Both the position numbers and the translations under genes were made by a program. A stretch of DNA of 64,000 nt from Sphingomonadales bacterium 32-65-25 (GTDB lineage: Bacteria; Pseudomonadota; Alphaproteobacteria; Sphingomonadales; Sphingomonadaceae). The notes beneath the pieces are model-generated. The model was not told the DNA's origin, made no database searches, and saw only the letters and a list, made by a program, of their open reading frames with translations. The stretch is taken from positions 104,007 through 168,006 of the forward strand of contig NCEU01000009.1 in the NCBI GenBank assembly GCA_002280855.1. Direction: 5' to 3'. Of this stretch, positions 36,366 to 43,220 are shown one piece after another (positions within the stretch are counted from its first letter, which is position 1; the number at the start of each line of letters is the position of its first letter).

Positions 36366-36571
36366 ATGGCGATCAAAATTTGTGCGTGTTTCAACGTTAT
36401 TGATCGATACGTCCGTTTGGCGCTGAAGGCGCAGAGCAACAGCCGGGCAACCGTTGAGACGCTGGCAAGCGTCACCAGCCGCGTGAACAGACGGTGCGCC
36501 CTGTGCATTTGAGCGAGGGCGGGCAGGCAATCGTCGCTGACAACGTCCACCATCACGCAGGGGGCGCACAA
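36366..36571 (+). pseudogene. Decayed 'LALKAQ/HVHV' family gene, copy 2
   Basis: From the ATG at 36366 the frame reads FNVIDRYVRLALKAQSNSRATVETLAS and then leaves the family pattern. The expected continuation HQPREQTVRPVHLSEGGQAIVADNVHHHAGG resumes in another frame near 36474, so one base has been lost there. It aligns with copy 1 from 29990 on. The intact small MHGG gene follows directly, as it does next to related genes I recall in sphingomonads. Confidence 0.6.
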
Positions 36572-36817
36572 ATGCCCGATCAGTCAAACAATCCCATGCA
36601 ACCGGAACGGCTGGCCAACGCACCGCGCTGCCTCGCCCGGACGCGGGCCGGGACGGCGTGCCAATCGCCAGCAGTGAAGGGGCGCAAGTGGTGCCGGATG
36701 CACGGCGGGCCTAATCCGGGTGCCCCTGCCGGCAACCACAACGCGTGGAAGCATGGGGCGCGATCTGCCGAGGCGGCGGCAGCGGCTTTGATGCGCGAAC
36801 TTGCTGGCTTGCTTTGA
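36572..36817 (+). CDS. Small 'MHGG…GAPxGNxNAxKHG' conserved protein
   Basis: 81 residues. The ATG at 36572 follows AGGGGGC by 6-7 bases; the open frame upstream belongs to the decayed neighbour. The protein has CLARTRAGTACQSPAVKGRKWCRMHGG, then PNPGAPAGNHNAWKHGARS. Several Cys/His could bind zinc. This short family is common next to mobile DNA in Alphaproteobacteria and its function is not known to me. It lies 96 bases outside the left att repeat of the integrated element. Confidence 0.6.
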   Translation: MPDQSNNPMQPERLANAPRCLARTRAGTACQSPAVKGRKWCRMHGGPNPGAPAGNHNAWKHGARSAEAAAAALMRELAGLL

Positions 36818-36912
36818 CAGCTGAGCGCGACGCAATCGTCTCCGAATCTACCCCCGTTTCAGGGATGATTGAGGGACGGGCCAATCTGATTGGCTATAAC
36901 CCATTGAAATAA

Positions 36913-36958
36913 TGGTGCACCCGACAGGATTCGAACCTGTGGCCTCTGCCTTCGGAGG
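36913..36958. repeat. Left att repeat: duplicated 3' part of tRNA-Arg
   Basis: 46 bases identical to 46453-46498. In minus-strand reading they run from the anticodon-stem region through the T-arm to the encoded CCA of tRNA-Arg. Beyond 36958 the similarity stops, so no complete tRNA exists here. It lies 113 bases from the end of the integrase gene and marks the far end of the integrated element. Confidence 0.9.
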
Positions 36959-37070
36959 ACTGCCCGCCAAGCGGCCAATCATCGTGGCACCGCTGTAAAC
37001 ACTGCCGAAAATCGGCCGATGTTCCCCCTTCGTGCGGTTGTAGCGCGGGCATAGCTCGGGCATGTCGTCT

Positions 37071-38120
37071 TCACCGCCTGGTCATTGCTTGCCGGGCCTC
37101 GCTCAGGTGGTCCGGGTGGTGATGGGCATAGAGAGCGGTCGTCTTGGCATCTGAATGGCCCAGCCAGCCGCCGATTTCGAATATCGAAACGCCTCGCTGA
37201 GCCATCCAGGTGCCCACCGTGTGGCGAAGGGTGTGCGGCGTGACGTCTTTGATGCCAGCCCGATCGAGGGCGGCATCGAACGAATTGCCCAGATCGCCGA
37301 TGGGCTTGCCGCGGCGGTTCAGCACCGGGCCAAGGTCGCTGCCATGCTTCGCCTTCGCCCGTTCCATCATGGCCCGGATCTTGGCATTCATCGGGATCTT
37401 GGAGCGCCCTTTCGACGTGGCTGCCCGGCCCGGCCGGGTGAGATCGATCACGCCGAAATCACCCTGATCGAATTTCACCTGCGGCCAGCGCAGCTCCAGC
37501 AATGCGCCAGGCCGGGCGCCCGTGTAGAGCGCCAGGCGAAGGTATAGGGTGAGATAGGGCCGCGTGTCGCTCCGGGCCGCCCTGGCGTGCCAGAGCAGCC
37601 GTGCGGCCTCGTTGCGGGTCAACCAGCGGTCCTTGCCTGGCGGGGCCTCTGGCATGGCAATGAAAGGCGCATCCTTCAGCCGCTCCGATCGCACCGCATG
37701 GTTGAGAGCCGCCCTGAGAATGCCCAGCTCCCGGCGAAGGGTGCCAGGCTTAACCTTGCTGTGCCGGCCATAATCCTTGATCGCGGCCGGCGTGATTTCG
37801 CTGACACGCTTGCCCTCAAAAAAGCCCAGCAGCTTAAGCACCCGGCCGGCAACCACGTTGGGCTGCGCCTGATCGGTCGCGCAATCTTCAAGATAGTCGT
37901 TCAGCACGTCAGAAATCAGGACTTCACGGCGGTCAGGCGGACCGGTGCGGGCAGCGTGGCGACGTTCGGCGATGATCTCCCCGAGGAATGCTTGAGCCTC
38001 AGCGCCGTCTGCCGTGCCCGTGCTGAGCTCGCGGCGGCCGCCGCGCTCATTGATGTGGATATACCAGCACGCCCGCTTGCCGTTCCATTTGAGATAGGGT
38101 CCACGGGATTTGCGGGGCAT
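37071..38120 (-). CDS. Tyrosine recombinase integrase
   Basis: 349 residues. The N-terminal arm-binding/SAM-like part (to about 160) precedes the catalytic domain. Catalytic residues are visible: Arg in TGARPGALLEL, the HxLRH box (TPHTLRHTVGTWMA), His in LGHSDAKTT and Tyr in LYAHHHP. The ATG at 38120 has AGGTG at 6-7 bases. It lies next to the left att repeat and should catalyse integration into tRNA-Arg. The upstream HTH frame overlaps its 5' end by 205 bases. Confidence 0.95.
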   Translation of the reverse strand: MPRKSRGPYLKWNGKRACWYIHINERGGRRELSTGTADGAEAQAFLGEIIAERRHAARTGPPDRREVLISDVLNDYLEDCATDQAQPNVVAGRVLKLLGFFEGKRVSEITPAAIKDYGRHSKVKPGTLRRELGILRAALNHAVRSERLKDAPFIAMPEAPPGKDRWLTRNEAARLLWHARAARSDTRPYLTLYLRLALYTGARPGALLELRWPQVKFDQGDFGVIDLTRPGRAATSKGRSKIPMNAKIRAMMERAKAKHGSDLGPVLNRRGKPIGDLGNSFDAALDRAGIKDVTPHTLRHTVGTWMAQRGVSIFEIGGWLGHSDAKTTALYAHHHPDHLSEARQAMTRR

Positions 38121-38302
38121 GGCTTCACCTCATTGGCAGCGACATATTCATCCCAGTGTCGTTGGGCATAGCGAACGCCCTTAGGCAAAGGGATATAACC
38201 GATCTTGCGCGCCGCGCGCAGATTCGCCAGCGTTGCCCTGCCAATACCCCAGCGGCGGGCCGCCTCCTCTTCGGTGAAGGTCTCATGCCCTGGCGCCGTC
38301 AT
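37916..38302 (-). CDS. Small helix-turn-helix (excisionase-like) protein
   Basis: 128 codons. Residues 8-55 form a MerR/excisionase-type helix-turn-helix (FTEEEAARRWGIGRATLANLRAARKIGYIPL…RYAQRHWDEYV). The remaining ~70 residues run inside the integrase gene in another frame and look compositionally biased, so the functional part may be only the first 60. It overlaps the portal stop by 4 bases (ATGA) and precedes the integrase, as expected for an Xis or small DNA-binding recombination factor. Confidence 0.6.
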   Translation of the reverse strand: MTAPGHETFTEEEAARRWGIGRATLANLRAARKIGYIPLPKGVRYAQRHWDEYVAANEVKPCPANPVDPISNGTASGRAGISTSMSAAAAASSARARQTALRLKHSSGRSSPNVATLPAPVRLTAVKS

Positions 38303-39492
38303 ACCATCACCGCCGGCGGGATAGGGGCAGCGGCCGGCGCCGCCGGCGCGGCTGGCCGTGGGTCATAGCCTTCGATCTCCCGGATTTCATCGGCGTCGAG
38401 GATTCCGGCTTCCACCGCCGTTTTATGGCTGATCCACCGGCTTTCCGGATCGGCGCGCAAAAGCCCGCTCATGTCGAGCTCGAGCTCGAGGCCACTGCCG
38501 GCCGGAAAATAGGTCCGGGCGAATTCGGCCTCGATCTTGCGGATCCAGGGGGTGAGGGTGAACTGGCAGAACCAGCGCGCCGCCTCCCGGCTGTTGGTGA
38601 ACGTGCCGTGCGATAGATCCTGCACCAGGGGCGGCGGCACGCCATAGACGCGGCAGATATCCTCCAGGGCGAATTTCCGGCTGTCGAGCAGCTCGGCATC
38701 TTCCGGCGTGGCCGCAATCGGCTTGAACTTCAGGCCGCCCTGCAAAATGGGAGTGCGGCCGGCGTTCAAACTGCCCGTGTGGGCAACTTCCCAATCTGCC
38801 CTCAGCCGTTCAACTGCAGACTGGTCGGGCGCCCACTCGTCCACTTCCAGCACTCCGCCCAGCCGGTTGCCATTGCGATAGATGGCCAGCGCGGTTCGGC
38901 TGGCCTCATGGGCGAGCTGGAATGTCAGGTTCGATCGCTGCAAGCGGCTCCGCCCGATCCTGCCATCATCGGACAGGTCGCGAAGGTGAATCACCTCGTC
39001 CTGCAACAGGCGATAGCTCCGGGTCGGGGCCCCGCTCAGCAGGCCGCCGCCTTCTGTCACGTCATAGGCAATCCGCCCGGTCTCGAGCAGCAGCGGCCGC
39101 ACCCATGCCCAGGGGATGAACTGCAGCTCGCCATTGGGCAGCACCCGGGCCAGGCCGTTGCCGTGCATAACGCCCGATGCCACCAGCGCCTGCAGGAAAT
39201 CCGGCCAGGTCTGTGTGGCGTTGGGCCCGCGCCGTATCATCTCGCAAAGCGGATGATCGGTCACTTCTTCCCGGCTGGCGCCCTGCCGGCGGTAAACATA
39301 GGCCGGGAGCGTGGCCACGCCGGTAGCGATTGCCATCACGCACGCCAGCACCCCGGCGATATTCTCGGCCGTCTGAGGCGTCACCGCCTCGCCGCCGATA
39401 TCGCCGGCCCGCAATGCTGCCCAGCTCGGCGATTCCGCGCCGCGCCGCTCAAAGCCCAGCCGGCTGGCCAGGCGCTCAATCACACTCGCCAT
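38299..39492 (-). CDS. HK97-type phage portal protein
   Basis: 397 residues. Portal hallmarks: AVTPQTAENIAGVLACVMAIATGVATLPAYVYRR at the N-terminus, DEVIHLRDLSDDGRIGRSRLQ in the middle, and the conserved FALEDICRVYGVPPPLVQDLSHGTFTNSREAARWFCQFTLTPWI. Portals form the dodecameric DNA channel at one capsid vertex. The C-terminus is Ala/Pro-rich. It overlaps the protease gene by 13 bases. It is the last structural gene in transcription order. Confidence 0.93.
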   Translation of the reverse strand: MASVIERLASRLGFERRGAESPSWAALRAGDIGGEAVTPQTAENIAGVLACVMAIATGVATLPAYVYRRQGASREEVTDHPLCEMIRRGPNATQTWPDFLQALVASGVMHGNGLARVLPNGELQFIPWAWVRPLLLETGRIAYDVTEGGGLLSGAPTRSYRLLQDEVIHLRDLSDDGRIGRSRLQRSNLTFQLAHEASRTALAIYRNGNRLGGVLEVDEWAPDQSAVERLRADWEVAHTGSLNAGRTPILQGGLKFKPIAATPEDAELLDSRKFALEDICRVYGVPPPLVQDLSHGTFTNSREAARWFCQFTLTPWIRKIEAEFARTYFPAGSGLELELDMSGLLRADPESRWISHKTAVEAGILDADEIREIEGYDPRPAAPAAPAAAPIPPAVMV

Positions 39493-40049
39493 GCCGTTGC
39501 CTCCGCCAGTTTCAGGGCGCGCAGCCGGCGCTCCCGATCGGCAATGCCCGCTGCCATGCGCACCGCCACTTCGGTGCCTTCATAGGCTGGCATCGCCTGA
39601 ATGATGCTGATCTCGCGCAGGTCCACCTTATTCAGGGTCCGATCGGCCCCGCTCCAGCGGTCCCCGCCCTGCGGCACCTGGAATCCGAAACTCATGCCGC
39701 CGATATCGCCGCGGCTGGCCAGCGCCAGGATATCAGCGCCTAGGCTGGTCTCGGGCAGGTCGAGCTCAAAGGCCAGCCCGCGCGCATCCTCTGACAGCCG
39801 CAAGGTCCGATTCCGCGTCCGGCCCAATAGCCGGCCCGTGTCGTGGTCCACCAGTGCCAGCACGTCCGCCCCGGCCGCCAGGCTGGCGGCAAACGCACCA
39901 GGCGCCACCCGCTCCCGGAAATTGGCAATGGTGGTGGGCTGGTTGAACACGGCAGCATAGCCGACAAGGCGGCGGCCTGAGGCGCGAACCTCAAATGCCG
40001 CCGCCCGCCGCTCAACCGGCAACGAAAGGGGATTGCCGGGTGCAGTCAT
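39480..40049 (-). CDS. HK97-family prohead protease
   Basis: 189 residues. The U35 pattern is present: VGYAAVFNQPTTIANFRERVAPGAFAASL, VDHDTGRLLGRTRNRTLRLSEDARGLAFELDLP and DIGGMSFGFQVP, with His (VDHD) and Ser (MSFGF) as likely catalytic residues. It matures the capsid during head assembly. The start overlaps the capsid stop by one base (TGATG), so translation is coupled. Confidence 0.93.
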   Translation of the reverse strand: MTAPGNPLSLPVERRAAAFEVRASGRRLVGYAAVFNQPTTIANFRERVAPGAFAASLAAGADVLALVDHDTGRLLGRTRNRTLRLSEDARGLAFELDLPETSLGADILALASRGDIGGMSFGFQVPQGGDRWSGADRTLNKVDLREISIIQAMPAYEGTEVAVRMAAGIADRERRLRALKLAEATAWRV

Positions 40050-41287
40050 CAGGCGATGCCCGCCGCCGCCGCCAGCACTCCGGTGGCCTTCACAAAGGCC
40101 GCCGGGTTGCGCAGCGCAACGTCACAGGTTGCCATCGCGCGGACCATCACGTTGCCCTTGCTGTAGGCGCTCGCTTCATAGGGGTTCACCAGCACGTCCA
40201 GCGCGGACCACAGGCCGATGAGCAGCTCCGAGAAATCGCCATAAATGAGCGTGCTCTCGTTGGTGCCTGCGCCCAGCGTATCGGGTGCCAGGTTGCTGAA
40301 GGCCGCCGGTTGCTGGTGGAAAATGGTCCCCACCCCCACCGGCAACTTGTCGGTGGTCAATGCCTTCATGGCGATGGTCTGCACCCGGGGGGTGGAGAGG
40401 AAGGCGCGGCTCGGGCCGACATTGGCGATATTGGCCTTGCCGATCATTTCCGCATTGGTGTGGAAAATGGAGGTGGCATAGGCTTGGGTTTGCGTGCCCG
40501 CCGCCGCCAGGATGCCCACCGGCTGGTTGGCGCCGCCGCCCTGGATTGCCGCCCGATCGATCTCGAGTCCGATATCGCGGGCCATCATCTGGCGCAGCAA
40601 GGCCTCAATGCCGGGGCTGGTCTGCATCAGCATGTTACGGCTGAATTCCGAAAGGCTGCCGACATGCTTGGGCGACATGATGACCTGGCGGAACTGCGGA
40701 TCGGTGGCCGTGATGCCGGCATTTTCCGCCACCCAGCCGGCCGCCGGGGCTGCCTTTTCGCCGGGGATCTCCACATTGCCCATCAGGCCGGAAAGCGTGC
40801 GGGCGCCAAGGCCGGCAATCACCGTCGAGGCCGTGAGGGCGCTGATAAACTCGTTGGCCAGGAATTCGGTGGGTACCAGGTTGGAGCCGGGGCCGCCGCC
40901 GGGGGCCGCCGTGGTCAGCACGCGGGTTTCAAAAAGCTCCGTCGGGATCGCCACGCCCTTGAAGGCGCGGCCGGTCTTGCTGCGCAGCTCGGCATCAATC
41001 TCGCGCTCGCGGCCGGCATCGATACCAGAGATCCCAGCGCCCCAGGCCAGCGCCCGGGCAAGGCTGTAGCCTTCCAGCTCGCGGGTGAAATTGGCATCGC
41101 CGGAAAGCGGGGTGCCGCCCCGGCGCCGCTCCAGATCCTCGAGCGTTTGCGCCCGCTTCAACTGGCCATCGATCGCCTGCAGCTCGGTCTCGGCCGCGGC
41201 GAAATCTTCGGGTTTGTCCGCCTCGTGGGCGGTCTTCATGCGTGCCATTGTGGCCGCGCGCTTTTCGATCAATTCACGGGTGAGCAT
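40049..41287 (-). CDS. HK97-fold major capsid protein
   Basis: 412 residues. Residues 1-60 are a helical scaffold-like delta domain (MLTRELIEKRAATMARMKTAHE). The mature part begins around 70-110 and shows HK97-capsid motifs (GWVAENAGITATDPQFRQVIMSPKHVGSLSEFSRNMLMQTSPGIEALLRQMM, AAIQGGGANQPVGIL). GAGGGA precedes the ATG by 5 bases, and a 9-bp hairpin lies just upstream of it. Normal length for the family, with no truncation. Confidence 0.95.
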   Translation of the reverse strand: MLTRELIEKRAATMARMKTAHEADKPEDFAAAETELQAIDGQLKRAQTLEDLERRRGGTPLSGDANFTRELEGYSLARALAWGAGISGIDAGREREIDAELRSKTGRAFKGVAIPTELFETRVLTTAAPGGGPGSNLVPTEFLANEFISALTASTVIAGLGARTLSGLMGNVEIPGEKAAPAAGWVAENAGITATDPQFRQVIMSPKHVGSLSEFSRNMLMQTSPGIEALLRQMMARDIGLEIDRAAIQGGGANQPVGILAAAGTQTQAYATSIFHTNAEMIGKANIANVGPSRAFLSTPRVQTIAMKALTTDKLPVGVGTIFHQQPAAFSNLAPDTLGAGTNESTLIYGDFSELLIGLWSALDVLVNPYEASAYSKGNVMVRAMATCDVALRNPAAFVKATGVLAAAAGIA

Positions 41288-41304
41288 GGTGGTCCCTCAG
41301 TCTG

Positions 41305-41326
41305 GCCGGGGGCGCTGGCCCCCGGC
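41305..41326 (-). promoter_or_regulatory. GC-rich hairpin in the capsid leader
   Basis: Perfect 9-bp arms (GCCGGGGGC/GCCCCCGGC) with a 4-base loop, 18 bases upstream of the capsid start and immediately before its ribosome site, in the 195-base gap after the MerR-like gene. No T-tract follows, so a role in mRNA processing or translational control is more likely than termination. Confidence 0.5.
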
Positions 41327-41482
41327 GCGGTGAACGCCGTCTGTCTCGCGACGATGGCAAAAGGTGCGAGGTTGCCAGATTGAGCCCGACTGTCGCGAAC
41401 AGCGCTCCCCCACCCAGGGGCATCCGGCTTTTCGATATTGGCCCCCTCGCGTGGGCCTCAAAGGATGGGTGGGGAAAGGTGG

Positions 41483-42061
41483 TCATTCGGTGGGCTTGTC
41501 GCCGGGATCGGGCAGCGGGGCGCCGTCCATCACAGCGCCGTGCAACTGGCCATCCGGGCCGATCTCGTTGTCGTCGAGCCCTTCTTCCCATTCCTCGAGC
41601 CGGAATCGCGCCGCAGCGAAGATAGGTCCGGGGTTGATGACAGTCAGCGACTTCATGGCGCTCTGGTCGCCAAGCGCGCGAAGGCCAGGCAAGCCCCACA
41701 AAAAATTGAAGCCTGGACCAGATTCATCCGGCCAAAACCCCAGCGACAAGGCGCCTATCCCTGCCTCGAGCGATTGCAGCGGCGTGTTCTTGTAGCGCGC
41801 GAGATCGGCGATATGATCGCGCAAAACTCCGGTGAGTTGGTACGCTCGCTTAACAGTCATTCCGCCCCTGACAATCTGCGCAACCACGGCCAGTACCGCT
41901 ATATCGGCCCATGAAAAGCGGTAATGGCCGCCCTCTGTGCGCTGAACATCCAGTTGAATTTCCTCTTCTCGATCGAGCCAATTACGCAACGTCTTCGGCG
42001 TTACGCCGATCGCGATGCAGGCAGAGCCAAAGGAAAAGCGGCGGTGCGAGACTTCATTCAT
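41483..42061 (-). CDS. MerR-like phage regulator
   Basis: 192 residues from the ATG at 42061, which has GAGG 8 bases upstream; a second in-frame ATG lies at 42067. The N-terminus is a winged-helix HTH (FSFGSACIAIGVTPKTLRNWLDREEEIQLDVQR…GHYRFSWADIAVLAVVAQIV) of the MerR-like type. The C-terminus is unassigned and ends in an acidic tail. It lies directly before the capsid gene, and two dyads occur just upstream of its own start, so it may control itself and the structural genes. Confidence 0.7.
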   Translation of the reverse strand: MNEVSHRRFSFGSACIAIGVTPKTLRNWLDREEEIQLDVQRTEGGHYRFSWADIAVLAVVAQIVRGGMTVKRAYQLTGVLRDHIADLARYKNTPLQSLEAGIGALSLGFWPDESGPGFNFLWGLPGLRALGDQSAMKSLTVINPGPIFAAARFRLEEWEEGLDDNEIGPDGQLHGAVMDGAPLPDPGDKPTE

Positions 42062-42075
42062 GGGCATGCCTCATA

Positions 42076-42120
42076 AGTCCTCTCCGGAGGACTGTCAAGC
42101 AAAACTCCTCTCCGGAGTCC
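42076..42120. promoter_or_regulatory. Two related dyads upstream of the MerR-like gene
   Basis: The 12-base sequence TCCTCTCCGGAG occurs twice, 28 bases apart (42078-42089, 42106-42117). Around the first there is a perfect dyad AGTCCTC-4-GAGGACT (42076-42093); around the second, ACTCC-5-GGAGT (42105-42119). They lie 15-60 bases upstream of the chosen start, where an autoregulatory operator would be expected. Confidence 0.55.
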
Positions 42121-42196
42121 GTTTTTGGCTGCAGCCCGGATCGGCAGAAACACGCGACCGGTGCGCTACAGGATAGACAGATCGAGGGCGGCCATG

Positions 42197-42391
42197 TCAG
42201 CGCCCTTTCCGCTCCGAAAGGCCAAATTCGAAAAGCGCTTCCCAGGCCGCGACGTGCGCAGGGTTGTTGTGGTCAAACGGCGGTGCAAGCCGGCGTGCCG
42301 GCCGCGCGGGAAAAGCGATGATGGTGGCGCTTGCAGGCGCGGTAGGGGTTTGCGGCGCGCAGGGGCGCTCGCTATGGGATCGGTCAGCCAT
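42197..42391 (-). CDS. Small phage-element protein
   Basis: 64 residues. The ATG at 42391 has a strong GGAGG at about 5 bases; the longer frame upstream to 42487 is not needed. The first 30 residues are polar, then PPFDHNNPAHVAAWEALFEFG, a motif I recall from short proteins of alphaproteobacterial prophages. Function is unknown. It shares an 83-base divergent spacer with the RHH gene. Confidence 0.6.
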   Translation of the reverse strand: MADRSHSERPCAPQTPTAPASATIIAFPARPARRLAPPFDHNNPAHVAAWEALFEFGLSERKGR

Positions 42392-42422
42392 GTTCCTCCG
42401 CTCGGGTAGGAGTGTGGTTAGG

Positions 42423-42452
42423 GCCGATGCTTCGGTGAGACGTTGCATCGGC
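42423..42452. promoter_or_regulatory. Inverted repeat in the divergent spacer
   Basis: Perfect 8-bp arms GCCGATGC and GCATCGGC separated by 14 bases, between the divergent small gene (start 42391) and the RHH gene (start 42475). The position suits an operator bound by the RHH protein; that is inference. Confidence 0.45.
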
Positions 42453-42474
42453 TCGCCTTTTCTGCTTAAAGAAA

Positions 42475-42663
42475 ATGGCAATGTCAATAGACGCTAAAAG
42501 AAATTCGCGCGGGCGCCCATTTGTTGGGGCCACCACAGTGGGCGTTCGGATCCCGCCGGCCGATCTCGCGCGCATTGATGCCTGGCGCGAAGCCCAGCCC
42601 GATCGGCCCGGCCGCCCTGAAGCGGTGCGGCGGCTGGTGGCGAAGGCGCTGGCGGCGGATTAA
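42475..42663 (+). CDS. Ribbon-helix-helix (CopG-like) DNA-binding protein
   Basis: 62 residues (or 60 from the ATG at 42481). A basic N-terminal arm is followed by the ribbon TTVGVRIPPADLARIDAWREAQ and the helix RPGRPEAVRRLVAKALA, the ribbon-helix-helix pattern. It is the only plus-strand gene inside the element and converges with the 186-residue gene (4-base overlap). Likely a regulator; no toxin partner is seen. Confidence 0.7.
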   Translation: MAMSIDAKRNSRGRPFVGATTVGVRIPPADLARIDAWREAQPDRPGRPEAVRRLVAKALAAD

Positions 42664-43220
42664 GCCCCGTCCGGAATCCGGTAATGGCTGGCCAGCATGG
42701 TGAGGCAGAGCTTCGCCGTGGCCATGGCGCTATCGCGGCCGAACGCGCGCCGATCGACGGCGGGGAGCTGCGCCAGTTCTGCCACCACATCGTCATGCAG
42801 CACCAGCCGTTCAAAGCCCAGCACCAGCGCGGCCGGCAATTCCAGCCGGGCCCGGCGCCACCGCTCCCGCGCGTCGAGCTGCTGCAGCGAGCCCGGCAGG
42901 CTGCCGGCATAGGAGGGTGAGGTGGGCGCCATACCGCGCTCGCCATAGCGCCCGATCGTGCGCTGGTTGAACCCCGATCGTTCATAGTCCGATCGATATC
43001 GGTCCCCTGCCATGAACAGCCGATCATCGATCAAATGGCGGTGCAGCCACCGCTCCAGGTTGCGCGTGGTGAGGTTGCGCCGAACGATGATCGGTGCCGG
43101 GCTTTCCGGGTCCTTCACCTGCGCCAGGCCATAGCGGTGGTGGCGCTGTTGCTCGGGCGTGGGCTCAAGCCGGGGCAGGCCCGGCGCGGCGGCGGCTTTG
43201 CGGATCTTGGCCTTTGGCAT
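42660..43220 (-). CDS. Phage-element protein, possibly DUF6456-like
   Basis: 186 residues, basic and soluble. The first part is polar (QQRHHRYGLAQVKDPESPAPIIVRR), and the C-terminal ~100 residues are helical (ERWRRARLELPAALVLGFERLVLHDDVVAELA). The pattern vaguely recalls DUF6456-type regulators of alphaproteobacterial prophages, but this is uncertain. The start overlaps the tape-measure stop by one base. It could equally be a small packaging or regulatory protein. Confidence 0.5.
   Translation of the reverse strand: MPKAKIRKAAAAPGLPRLEPTPEQQRHHRYGLAQVKDPESPAPIIVRRNLTTRNLERWLHRHLIDDRLFMAGDRYRSDYERSGFNQRTIGRYGERGMAPTSPSYAGSLPGSLQQLDARERWRRARLELPAALVLGFERLVLHDDVVAELAQLPAVDRRAFGRDSAMATAKLCLTMLASHYRIPDGA

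Noticed and set aside
36848..37063. Minus-strand 71-codon frame
   Set aside because: Contains the tRNA-Arg fragment (its translated end is att sequence) and is not a protein gene.
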